Positions 27,315 through 35,268 of a stretch of 64,000 bases of DNA are shown here, one piece after another. This stretch comes from Pseudocalidococcus sp964653145 (GTDB lineage: Bacteria > Cyanobacteriota > Cyanobacteriia > Thermosynechococcales > Thermosynechococcaceae), in the NCBI GenBank assembly GCA_964653145.1, contig CAZZCG010000017.1, positions 13,525-77,524 on the forward strand, in the 5' to 3' direction. Below the pieces are notes generated by a model, which ran no database searches, was not told the origin of the DNA, and was given only the letters and a program-made list of their open reading frames with translations. A program made the translations under genes and the position numbers. Position 1 is the stretch's first letter; every line of letters starts with the position of its first letter.

Positions 27315-28400
27315 TTAACGCCAGCCAGCCCGATCCATGATTTTCAGAGCCTCTGGGTTATTGCGTCCAAAGACTGCGGCACTGACAGTTTCGGCCTTGA
27401 AGTTCCCCAACCGGGCCACAAGCGGATCCAGTTGTACCCCTCGAACCACTGGAAGCTCAAAGTTACCCCGAGCAAACTGGGCCTGGGCCTGGGGACTCAC
27501 AAGATATTCCAGGAAGCGAATCGCCGCAGCCCGATTGGGGGCATTTCTAACAACACCGGCCCCACAGATGTTGACATGGGTTCCCTGGGTTCGTTGGTTC
27601 GGGAAAAACAAAGCCACCTTTTCGACCACTGCCTTATCTTCCGGCTTATTGGAGGCCATCAACCGCATCAGATAGTAATGATTGGCAATAGCTACGGAAC
27701 CCACTCCAGCGGCACAGGCCCGAATTTGATCGGTGTCTCCACCCTGTGGGGGTCGGGCTAGGTTTGTGGCAATGCCCTTGGCCCAATCCTCAGTTTTCTT
27801 GGCACCGTGGATCGCAATCAACGCCCCTGTCAGGGATTGGCTATACACATTGCTGGAGGATCGTGTTAAGACCTGTTTGCGCCATTTCGGGGTTGCCAAA
27901 TCTTCATAGGTGGATAGTTGCGCCGGTTTGACCTTGGCTTTGTTGTAGATCAGCACCCGGGCCCGCCGTGACAGTCCAAACCAATTGCCCTGGGGATCTC
28001 GTAGGTTAGCCGGCACTGCTTTGTTGAGTACTGCCGAATTAACCGGTTGAAACATCCCCGCCTGTTGAGCCCGCCAGAGCCGACCCGCATCCACGGTCAT
28101 CAAAACATCAGCGGGGCTATTGCGGCCTTCATTGCGAATCCGCTCAATCAAGGCATCGGCCTCTGCTTCAATAACATTGACCCGAATTCCCGTGGCTTGA
28201 GTAAACCCACTGTAGAGAGTCTTATCGGTGTCATAGTGACGGGCTGAGTATAAATTAATACTCCCTCGGGCCTGGGCAACTTGCGTCTCTGTTGCATCAG
28301 CATCATCCTGAAGAGTCCAACCTTGATAGGCAGCATGGGCCAAGTAGGCGGTTCCGGCGGCTCCTAACCCGAAAAGTCCACGGCGGGTCAGCTTATTCAT
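27315..28400 (-). CDS. futA: Fe(III) ABC transporter substrate-binding protein, FutA/IdiA type
   Basis: A 361-residue periplasmic iron-binding protein. The N-terminus has a twin-arginine signal (TRRGLFGLGAAGTAYLAHA). Residues that bind iron in cyanobacterial FutA proteins are present: His55-Tyr56 (SARHYDTD), Tyr186 (SNVYSQSL) and the pair Tyr242-Tyr243 (NHYYLMRL). FutA feeds iron to the FutBC permease; the IdiA form also protects photosystem II under iron starvation. Which paralogue this is cannot be decided. Regulation by Fur is expected for the family, but I did not find a convincing Fur box upstream. Confidence 0.93.
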   Translation of the reverse strand: MNKLTRRGLFGLGAAGTAYLAHAAYQGWTLQDDADATETQVAQARGSINLYSARHYDTDKTLYSGFTQATGIRVNVIEAEADALIERIRNEGRNSPADVLMTVDAGRLWRAQQAGMFQPVNSAVLNKAVPANLRDPQGNWFGLSRRARVLIYNKAKVKPAQLSTYEDLATPKWRKQVLTRSSSNVYSQSLTGALIAIHGAKKTEDWAKGIATNLARPPQGGDTDQIRACAAGVGSVAIANHYYLMRLMASNKPEDKAVVEKVALFFPNQRTQGTHVNICGAGVVRNAPNRAAAIRFLEYLVSPQAQAQFARGNFELPVVRGVQLDPLVARLGNFKAETVSAAVFGRNNPEALKIMDRAGWR

Positions 28401-28620
28401 AATTGCAAATAGCTCCTAACAATCAATCCGAACCTAATCATAGCAATTTATTGAAAAATATTCTTACTAGTTCTTAGTAAATTTTCTCAATGTTATGAAT
28501 TCAGAGCAGGTTATCGATCAGGCCCAGGCCAGGGTTCTTCTTCCAGAGGAACAGGTTTAATCGTGGAATTCTCTACAATGGGCCTGGGAATACCATTGGG
28601 ACTGCATTGGGGATTAATCT

Positions 28621-28845
28621 ATGGCTGAAGAATTGGAAAAAACCATTTGGGTCAGCGAGCAGCTAGATCCCTCGGGGTTGCTCTATGCCTGTATTGCTTG
28701 CTGTGACCAGACCCAGGCCGAGGAGTGCCATCAGTCATTTGCGGATAACCTAACCCCCGAACAAAAAGCCACGGGTTGGTCAACTCGACTACGCATCGTG
28801 GAAACTTGGGATGATGTACCGGTGATGGCGTTGAAGCTGTGCTAG
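28621..28845 (+). CDS. small conserved hypothetical protein
   Basis: A 74-residue cytoplasmic protein from ATG 28621. Sequence MAEELEKTIWVSEQLDPSGL then LYACIACCDQTQAEECHQS; it ends VPVMALKLC. Four cysteines, including a CIACC cluster, might bind a metal, but no known motif fits. Its codon use matches its neighbours. I do not recognise the family. It precedes the TIGR01777 gene by 50 bases. Confidence 0.6.
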   Translation: MAEELEKTIWVSEQLDPSGLLYACIACCDQTQAEECHQSFADNLTPEQKATGWSTRLRIVETWDDVPVMALKLC

Positions 28846-28894
28846 GTTCCCTTGGCCATTTCCTCAGCACCCCATTTGAGAGTGTAATGTCGCG

Positions 28895-29809
28895 ATGAAA
28901 ATTGCTGTAACCGGTGGGACAGGTTTAGTGGGCTCTCGGCTTGTTCCTGAATTGTTAAGCCTTGGGTATGACTGCCTAGTGTTCTCCCGTCATCCAGACT
29001 CAGCAGCAGCCCGCTTTCCCCAGGCCAAAATTATTGCCTATGAACCCGAAACCCCTGGGGCCTGGCAAGGGGCGATTTCCGGCTGTGATGCGGTGGTGAA
29101 TTTGGCCGGTGAACCCATTGCCCAAGGTCGGTGGACCGAAGCCCGCAAAGCAGAAATTTTAGCCAGTCGGCAATTAACCACCCGTCATTTAGTGGATGCC
29201 GTTGCCCAGGCCTCGGAAAAGCCCAAGGTGATGATTAGCACCTCCGCCATTGGCTATTACGGCACTAGCGAAACGGCCACCTTTACGGAAACCAGTCCGG
29301 CGGGGAATGACTTTTTAGCCACAGTTTGCCAGGCCTGGGAGGGAGAAGCGCGTCGGGTCAAGGGCCTGGGGACACGTTTGGTAATTTTCCGGTTTGGAAT
29401 TGTCCTCGGATTAGGCGGAGCCCTTGGGCAAATGTTACCCGCCTTCAAAGTGTTTGCAGGGGGGCCTATTGGTTCCGGGCGGCAATGGTTTTCTTGGATT
29501 CATCAAGATGATCTCGTCAAAATGCTGACCCAGGCCCTGAGGGATGAAACCATGGAAGGGGTTTACAATGCCACGGCCCCAACTCCGCAACGAATGGCTG
29601 ATTTTTGCCAAACCTTGGGGACTGTTTTAAGCCGGCCGTCCTGGTTACCCGTGCCCGATTTTGTCTTGGAACTCCTGTTAGGCGAGGCCGCTCAGGTGGT
29701 GTTGCAGGGACAGCAGGTGTTTCCCGAACGGTTATTGGCCCAAGGCTTTCAGTTTCAATATCCCACGGCCACCCAGGCCCTAAAGGATGTCCTCCAAGAG
29801 GTGCTCTAG
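28895..29809 (+). CDS. TIGR01777-family NAD-dependent epimerase/dehydratase
   Basis: A 304-residue short-chain-dehydrogenase-like protein. The N-terminal Rossmann motif is GGTGLVGSRLVPELLSLGYD; family landmarks are VVNLAGEPIAQGRWT, MISTSAIGYYG and FRFGIVLGLGGALGQMLPAF. The C-terminal region matches the short DUF1731-like tail. The family is widespread in bacteria and plastids; plant and E. coli (YfcH) members are linked to envelope or division roles, without an agreed reaction. It ends 35 bases before ureD. Confidence 0.9.
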   Translation: MKIAVTGGTGLVGSRLVPELLSLGYDCLVFSRHPDSAAARFPQAKIIAYEPETPGAWQGAISGCDAVVNLAGEPIAQGRWTEARKAEILASRQLTTRHLVDAVAQASEKPKVMISTSAIGYYGTSETATFTETSPAGNDFLATVCQAWEGEARRVKGLGTRLVIFRFGIVLGLGGALGQMLPAFKVFAGGPIGSGRQWFSWIHQDDLVKMLTQALRDETMEGVYNATAPTPQRMADFCQTLGTVLSRPSWLPVPDFVLELLLGEAAQVVLQGQQVFPERLLAQGFQFQYPTATQALKDVLQEVL

Positions 29810-29844
29810 CCCAAGGATCCCAGAAAAACAATGGCCAGCCATCC

Positions 29845-30711
29845 ATGACTATGAAGACCGTTCCCCAGCGAGATCATTTAGGGACAACTAACCCGGCCTG
29901 GCGTGGAGCATTAAAGATTAACTATCGCCATCATCAGGGTCGCACCGAGGTGAGTCAGGCCTATGCCAAAGCCCCCCTGAGAATTCAGCGCCCATTCTAT
30001 CCAGAGTCATCCGGGGTCTGTCAAAGTGTGATCCTGCATACGGCAGGGGGCATGGTGGGGGGCGATCAACTGCGGTTAGATTTAGAGCTTGGAGAACAGG
30101 CCCAGGTACTTGTGACCACCGCCGCCGCCAGTAAAATTTATCGCACCGCCGGCCCACCTGTAGAACAACGGATTCAGATTCACATTGCCGCCAATGCCTG
30201 TTTGGAATGGTTGCCCCAGGAAACAATTGTCTTTAACCAGGCCCGGTATCACCAAACCATGCGGGTTGAGTTAGCCCCAGGGGGACTTTGGCTGGCCTGG
30301 GAGATCACCCGTTTCGGTCGAACCGCCCGCGCTGAGAGCTTCGAGCAAGGACAATGGCAAGCCCACACTGAAGTTTGGCAAGGGAATATGCCCCTGTGGA
30401 TTGACCGACAGTGGCTCCCCGGATCGCCGGCCCAGGTGGCCAGTTTGCATGGGTTAAATCATTGTCCATTGGTGGGCAGTTTTGTGCTGATCGGCCGTGA
30501 AGTGGATCCCAAACTCATTCAACGGGCTCGGGAATTGTGGCCAGGCCCGATGACGGAAATTGGCGTGAGTCGGTTGGCGGCGGGTATGATTTGTCGCTAT
30601 CGGGGTACTGATCGGATCGCTGTCCGGGCCTGGTTTATCGCCGTCTGGCAGCTCTTGCGGGTATCATTTTTAGACCGGGCTGTATCCATTCCACGGGTCT
30701 GGGGAGTTTAG
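29845..30711 (+). CDS. ureD: urease accessory protein UreD
   Basis: A 288-residue urease accessory protein that helps insert nickel into urease with UreF, UreG and UreE. Recognisable stretches: LRIQRPFYPESSGVCQSVIL, HTAGGMVGGDQL, VTTAAASKIYRT and WLPQETIVFNQARY. ATG 29845 is used; the frame continues open for 80 codons upstream but those codons lie inside the previous gene. The stop is three bases before the ureA start, so ureD-ureA are one unit. Confidence 0.92.
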   Translation: MTMKTVPQRDHLGTTNPAWRGALKINYRHHQGRTEVSQAYAKAPLRIQRPFYPESSGVCQSVILHTAGGMVGGDQLRLDLELGEQAQVLVTTAAASKIYRTAGPPVEQRIQIHIAANACLEWLPQETIVFNQARYHQTMRVELAPGGLWLAWEITRFGRTARAESFEQGQWQAHTEVWQGNMPLWIDRQWLPGSPAQVASLHGLNHCPLVGSFVLIGREVDPKLIQRARELWPGPMTEIGVSRLAAGMICRYRGTDRIAVRAWFIAVWQLLRVSFLDRAVSIPRVWGV

Positions 30712-30714
30712 GCG

Positions 30715-31020
30715 ATGCAACTGACACCACAGGAAAAAGACAAACTACTAATTTTTACGGCCGCATTAGTGGCAGAGCGGCGGCGGGCCCGGGGCTTAAA
30801 GCTGAATTATCCCGAGGCAGTGGCATTCATCAGTGCAGCCATTTTAGAAGGGGCCCGGGATGGTCAGACGGTGGCGGAATTGATGAGCTACGGGGCCACA
30901 TTACTCACTCGAAATGATGTCATGGAGGGGGTACCGGAGATGCTAGTGGAAGTTCAGGTGGAAGCCACTTTTCCCGATGGGACAAAACTCGTAACAGTGC
31001 ATAATCCGATTGTGTTTTAG
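30715..31020 (+). CDS. ureA: urease gamma subunit
   Basis: A 101-residue protein with the diagnostic start MQLTPQEKDKLLIFTAALVA, the LNYPEAVAFISAAILEGARD core and the end KLVTVHNPIVF. UreA is the small structural subunit of urease (UreABC), which hydrolyses urea to ammonia and carbon dioxide. The beta and alpha subunit genes ureB and ureC do not follow; the next genes are unrelated, so the urease genes are split in this genome. Confidence 0.95.
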   Translation: MQLTPQEKDKLLIFTAALVAERRRARGLKLNYPEAVAFISAAILEGARDGQTVAELMSYGATLLTRNDVMEGVPEMLVEVQVEATFPDGTKLVTVHNPIVF

Positions 31021-31121
31021 GCTGTACTGCCCCCTGAACGTCGTTAGTCGCACGAAAAAATAGATCACTCTTGGGCGGCAGGTTTAGAGTAATTTCCATC
31101 GTTTATCCCTGGAATTACCCG

Positions 31122-31838
31122 ATGAATATGCCGCTTTTCCCCTCCCCTGCCCAGGAATTATCTCACCGACACCAGGAACTCCAAGCCCTTAAAACTCTGA
31201 TTCAGCAGGGCCAACGCAATTCCAAACAACGACAACTGATCCAACAAGCCCAGGCTTGGGGGTGGCAGATTCACAATTCTGGGGGCAGACATCCGGTGAA
31301 GGCGGTACGGCCAGGTTATCGTCCTGTGGTGATTCCAGGCCATGGCAGCGGCGGTTCAGTGAAGCGGGGCCTGGCCCAGCAAATCTTGCAATCCCTAGCA
31401 GCCCCCCGACTGGCAGAACTACAGGCGCAAATCAGCACCCTTGAGCAACTCCAGGCCCAACAGCAGTTAGGAACTTTAGAAACCCAGATTAGGTCTCAGT
31501 CTCAACAAATTTCCCACCTGGAAACCCAGATTAAAAGTCTCAAGATTGATGTGGAAACCAGTTTAAGCTTGGCGGCAACCCTAGAGCAACACAACACCAC
31601 CTTAGCCCGACAAATCACAGCGTTATTGCAAGATCGCTTGGAACTGGAATTACAAAGACGGAAGATTGGGGATTTAATTCAGCAACGGCAACACATTGAG
31701 CATAAGTTCGAGACCTTTGTCGCCGACTTTGAACGCCTGGAGTTGACGTTAGATCGAGTATTTCTCTATGCCCACAATTTACCATCAGAATTTGCCCAGC
31801 CGCTCCTAGGAATTCTGAACACGGCAATGGGGGACTAA
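31122..31838 (+). CDS. HicA-like domain fused to a coiled coil, function unknown
   Basis: A 238-residue protein. Residues about 30-90 resemble the HicA/YcfA double-stranded-RNA-binding-like fold: RQLIQQAQAWGWQIHNSGGR, HPVKAV, then VVIPGHGSGGSVKRGLAQQI. The His in GGRHP sits where HicA toxins have the catalytic His. The rest (about 95-200) is a Gln-rich coiled coil (LETQIRSQSQQISHLETQIK). No HicB antitoxin is seen next to it, so a toxin role is not shown. ATG 31122 or 31128 is the start; the TTG at 31071 is unlikely. The following gene begins 13 bases on. Confidence 0.65.
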   Translation: MNMPLFPSPAQELSHRHQELQALKTLIQQGQRNSKQRQLIQQAQAWGWQIHNSGGRHPVKAVRPGYRPVVIPGHGSGGSVKRGLAQQILQSLAAPRLAELQAQISTLEQLQAQQQLGTLETQIRSQSQQISHLETQIKSLKIDVETSLSLAATLEQHNTTLARQITALLQDRLELELQRRKIGDLIQQRQHIEHKFETFVADFERLELTLDRVFLYAHNLPSEFAQPLLGILNTAMGD

Positions 31839-31851
31839 ATAGGGTAAAACT

Positions 31852-32235
31852 ATGGAATTAAAAACAGATTTTATGAAGGATGAGTGGGTTAAGATGAACA
31901 ACGATCAATCCTCGGTTCGTAAGGTTCGGGACGTAATCCAAGAATCGCGGCGTAACTATGCGGAACTGTTAGGAATTGCCACCGACCTATTCGAACGCCG
32001 AGAAGAGGATATTGCCCAGGGATTGCGGTCGTTTCAAAAATTAGTTCCGATTCCTCCCCAGGCCTGGACGATTAGCCTCATGCGGCGTCAATTTGGTAAT
32101 TTCCCCAAGGCGCGCCAACATTTTCAACAGCAGTACGGAATCAAAGCCAATAATTGGGAAACCTTAGTTGACCGGGTTAATGTGGTGGAATCTGCGCTCA
32201 TTCATCTGGGCCTGGGACAACGAAAAATGCCCTAG
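31852..32235 (+). CDS. small hypothetical protein
   Basis: A 127-residue soluble protein, probably helical, of unrecognised family. Distinctive stretches are VIQESRRNYAELLGIATDLF, EDIAQGLRSFQKLVPIPPQA and RQHFQQQYGIKANNWETLVD. It starts 13 bases after the HicA-like/coiled-coil gene and is probably in the same transcript. A HicB-type antitoxin fold is not recognisable, so I do not call it one. Start ATG 31852; internal ATGs at 31873 and 31894 are alternatives. Confidence 0.6.
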   Translation: MELKTDFMKDEWVKMNNDQSSVRKVRDVIQESRRNYAELLGIATDLFERREEDIAQGLRSFQKLVPIPPQAWTISLMRRQFGNFPKARQHFQQQYGIKANNWETLVDRVNVVESALIHLGLGQRKMP

Positions 32236-32452
32236 TAAAGATCAAATACTTTCCTTAACTAAACTTTTTTCTATGGGACTGATAGATCTCATCACCGGAA
32301 CACGCGAACGCACTGCAAAATTCTGCTACCCAATGCCATCAAAGGCAAGAACTTTCAAGGATTTCTCGTCGGAGTTGCAAGCAATTTTGGGTTTCATAGC
32401 TCAGCAAAATGACAATAGTTACCAAGGCAGAATCCGGAAAAAATTCCTCAGG

Positions 32453-33295
32453 TTAACGTGCTGTTGAACTCCGCCAAAGGGGAACACCTTGGGATGAGAA
32501 AACCACCGCTTCTCCCTGATCAGTAATTCGTAAATAGGCCTGGGGATAGGAGTCGGTTGCCGTGGACCAAAGCAGTTTACTCGCAGTGCTGTAGAGACTG
32601 AGATTACCGCTTAATTCCATCATCAAACAATGCACGGATTGACCCACCGTTTTACTGGCCCAAAGCGGGATTTCCTGCAAAGGAGTTCGTTCAAATAGAA
32701 CTAAGTTGCCATCGGTTTGTAGGCGGAGAATATAGGTTTCGTTGTCAGAGCGCAGATAGTCCCCCGGATAAAGAAATTCCCCTGGTTTTAAGGCGTTCCC
32801 TTGGGGTTGGTCGGCGGGGAGAAAATCAGCGGCAAAGGCCAACTCGTGGGGGAGGGCACTGCTGGGGTTGTTTGGAGAGCTACCACCCAGGATGGTTTTG
32901 TAGTCTGAATGTTGGGGAAATTGATAGACCACCTCAGTGCCCACCACATCAAAATGGGCCTGGAAAACCTTGGCCTGTTGGTTGAGGTACTGTTCAGCGG
33001 TTTGTCCCGATATCTTAGCTCGCACGGCAAAATCCATCAGGGAGATTCGCCCCCGCCGGGCCTGGAGTAACTCAAAGAAACACCGCTCCAAATGCCGTTG
33101 ATAACTGTGGCGTAAATTCCAAGACAGGGCCCCGGACAGGAGGGTGGGGGGGGTGGCTAAGATCAAAAAACCAGCCATGGCCGATCGATCTCGCGCTGAT
33201 TTTTCCGGACTGACGGCAATGATGACAAAGGCCAACAAGCACAGGCCAGAAAAGCTCAGGAGGATCCCGATGAGTAGCTTCTGAAACCAGGCCAT
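32453..33295 (-). CDS. membrane protein with B-lectin-like C-terminal domain
   Basis: A 280-residue protein. Two hydrophobic helices occupy the first 60 residues (LLIGILLSFSGLCLLAFVII and a second at about 42-58). A middle region with a short helical domain (RRGRISLMDFAVRAKISGQT) is followed by three bulb-lectin-like repeats near the C-terminus: LRLQTDGNLVLFERTPLQ, MELSGNLSLYSTASKLLW and LRITDQGEAVVFSSQGVPLW. The pattern xDGNLVLY is the mannose-binding monocot lectin signature, here degenerate. ATG 33295 avoids overlap with YggT; a further upstream GTG or TTG is unlikely. Function unknown. Confidence 0.7.
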   Translation of the reverse strand: MAWFQKLLIGILLSFSGLCLLAFVIIAVSPEKSARDRSAMAGFLILATPPTLLSGALSWNLRHSYQRHLERCFFELLQARRGRISLMDFAVRAKISGQTAEQYLNQQAKVFQAHFDVVGTEVVYQFPQHSDYKTILGGSSPNNPSSALPHELAFAADFLPADQPQGNALKPGEFLYPGDYLRSDNETYILRLQTDGNLVLFERTPLQEIPLWASKTVGQSVHCLMMELSGNLSLYSTASKLLWSTATDSYPQAYLRITDQGEAVVFSSQGVPLWRSSTAR

Positions 33296-33306
33296 GCCCC
33301 GCAGTC

Positions 33307-33594
33307 TTAGCCCCAGAGCAAGTGCAAGAGACCCTGTTCGCCCACCAATAATTCCCGCAACAGACTGACAATGGCCACCCAAATCACTGGGCTGATATCA
33401 ACACCGCCAATGGGGGGAATCAGTTTTCGCGTCGGTTGTAGAAACGGCTCCGTAGGCATGGCTACCCAGTTAAAGGGGAATTGGGCCAAGTTGGCCTGGG
33501 GATACCATGTGAGGACAATCCGCAAAATGAACAACAGGGTCAGTGCTGCCAGGCCCAGGCCTAAAACCAAATCCGTTGTTGCTAGAACATTCAT
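33307..33594 (-). CDS. YggT family membrane protein
   Basis: A 95-residue protein with two hydrophobic helices (about 8-28 and 69-88) around the family motif ILRIVLTWYPQANLAQFPFN and PTEPFLQPTRKLIPPIGGVD. In cyanobacteria and chloroplasts the YggT/YlmG family is linked to nucleoid and thylakoid organisation and to cytochrome b6f maturation (CCB3). Which role applies here is not clear. The lectin-like membrane protein gene starts 11 bases downstream. Confidence 0.88.
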   Translation of the reverse strand: MNVLATTDLVLGLGLAALTLLFILRIVLTWYPQANLAQFPFNWVAMPTEPFLQPTRKLIPPIGGVDISPVIWVAIVSLLRELLVGEQGLLHLLWG

Positions 33595-33705
33595 CGGGGG
33601 TACTCCCAGGAAAAACGCACTTCCTTCACTTTAGCCTCTTGCACCCGGGAATCTCAGGACACCGTCAACGAATTATTCCAGGGGCCTCAGGTGAAATCCG
33701 ATGAA

Positions 33706-35268
33706 TCAACGATTCAGTTCCAGACGAATTTCATACTCCTGGCTCCAGGCATTACGGACTCGCCCAGAAATCCCCAAGCCCCGAAACGGTTGGAGTGTTT
33801 GCTGAAAGGCGGGGGCTAGGTCAGGCATAATCGGGCTGCGTTGGGTAATCGAGAACAGATTGTTAAAGTCCACAAACAATTGACTGCTGCCGGGGCTGGG
33901 GAGGGTGGAGCGAAATAGGGGAAGTTGGGCCAAGTTCGGTTCTGGGGGCGGCACCAGGGCCTGGGTGATATTGGGGCCGAGGGTCAAAAAAAAGGTTTGG
34001 GCATCGAGCCAGCCGTGGTGAGCCAGAGGGATGCCTGGTAACATCCGCCAACTGGTGATTTGGGTTTGATCATCTTGACTCACTTGCCAGCCCTTTTGAC
34101 GCGCGTTTTGATCCAGGGTTTGCAGAGCGGCTTCAGCCTTGGGGCGATCTTGGGTTTGGGCAATCATCACGACGCTAACCACATTCAAACGGGCATTGGG
34201 GACAGGAATCAGGGCCAGGGTAAACTCCCCATCCAACCAGGGAACAAACGCTTGCTCTGGATTCACACCAAAAACAGGTTCAAACCCATCACGGATTGTT
34301 CGTTGCCAATCCTGGGGAGCATTGCGCCAACTGGCCTGGAAATTACTGGTGGTGAAGGTGGCCAAAGTATTTTCCGGTAATTTCTGGGTCAGGGTGTTGA
34401 CGGTGCCTTCTTGGGTTAAATTCCGCTGGCTATCTTCCGGCAACCAGGTCATCGCTCGAACCCGTACCTGATTATCTTGCAGTCGAAAGGCCGCAGCCAG
34501 GCCCCCTAAGTCAGATTCTGGGGGTAGGGAGGAAGGAGAGGTTTCTGCAAAATACGCCGGTAAATTTACATAGAACTGGGCCTGGGGATTTTCGCCACCC
34601 GTGGCAATCACTGCATCTTGGTAACGACTCCGACTGGCGAGGGCTGGTTGACCTTGGGCAGTATCAATAATTTGTTCAAGGGCAACGGCAATATTACTCC
34701 AAGCCAGGTATTCCTTAGACCCCTGGGAAATAAAGGCGATTCCCTGTCCTGCCACCGCCTCCACTGGCCCCGGCACCTGGTAAATCGTAACGCCCTCATG
34801 AACCTCCTTGGGTTGCTGTTCCAGGGTTGCGCGAAGAGCATCCAGATTGGCATTTTCTGGAATCGGCACGATCCAGACCAGGGGAGCATCGCTGGAAACA
34901 AGGGCAGTGTCTGGGGTCATGGGCAGGGAAGCAAACGTGGCCTGGGCCCCTAACCACGGGAGAATGTCACGGGCCACGTCAATATCCCCCAACTCAATTC
35001 CCTCAGGGGAAACAGGCCCCCACGGCCCCTGCAACCATCCCTGAGATTCAAACAACCCCGCCGCTTGCACCAATTGCCAGGGAGGTGCATCCGTAGAGAC
35101 CGTCAAGGTGTAGAGAGCTGTTTCTGGGATTAAGGTTACGCCATCGGGAAGTTGCCCCATTTTGGCCTGGGTTTGCCACCACCAAATACCTGCACCCACT
35201 GCCCCAATGGCCACAGCCCCCCCGGCCAGGACTGTAAGAAAGCGAGTTTTATTAACAATTTTCGGCAT
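33706..35268 (-). CDS. DUF3352 domain-containing protein
   Basis: A 520-residue protein with an N-terminal signal or anchor (about 10-30, LAGGAVAIGAVGAGIWWW) and a large extracytoplasmic body. Patterns such as LYTLTVSTDAPPWQLVQAAG, IAFISQGSKEYLAWSNIAVA and LFVDFNNLFSI are typical of the DUF3352 family of cyanobacteria and other bacteria. Function is unknown; it is presumably periplasmic or lumenal. Its start overlaps the cofH stop by 17 bases, so the two share an mRNA. Confidence 0.8.
   Translation of the reverse strand: MPKIVNKTRFLTVLAGGAVAIGAVGAGIWWWQTQAKMGQLPDGVTLIPETALYTLTVSTDAPPWQLVQAAGLFESQGWLQGPWGPVSPEGIELGDIDVARDILPWLGAQATFASLPMTPDTALVSSDAPLVWIVPIPENANLDALRATLEQQPKEVHEGVTIYQVPGPVEAVAGQGIAFISQGSKEYLAWSNIAVALEQIIDTAQGQPALASRSRYQDAVIATGGENPQAQFYVNLPAYFAETSPSSLPPESDLGGLAAAFRLQDNQVRVRAMTWLPEDSQRNLTQEGTVNTLTQKLPENTLATFTTSNFQASWRNAPQDWQRTIRDGFEPVFGVNPEQAFVPWLDGEFTLALIPVPNARLNVVSVVMIAQTQDRPKAEAALQTLDQNARQKGWQVSQDDQTQITSWRMLPGIPLAHHGWLDAQTFFLTLGPNITQALVPPPEPNLAQLPLFRSTLPSPGSSQLFVDFNNLFSITQRSPIMPDLAPAFQQTLQPFRGLGISGRVRNAWSQEYEIRLELNR

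Noticed and set aside
29605..29844. An 80-codon N-terminal extension of ureD
   Set aside because: It lies inside the upstream epimerase gene in another frame and UreD begins at ATG 29845.
32168..32467. A 99-codon plus-strand frame after the 31852 gene
   Set aside because: It overlaps the previous gene in another frame and has no protein-like features.
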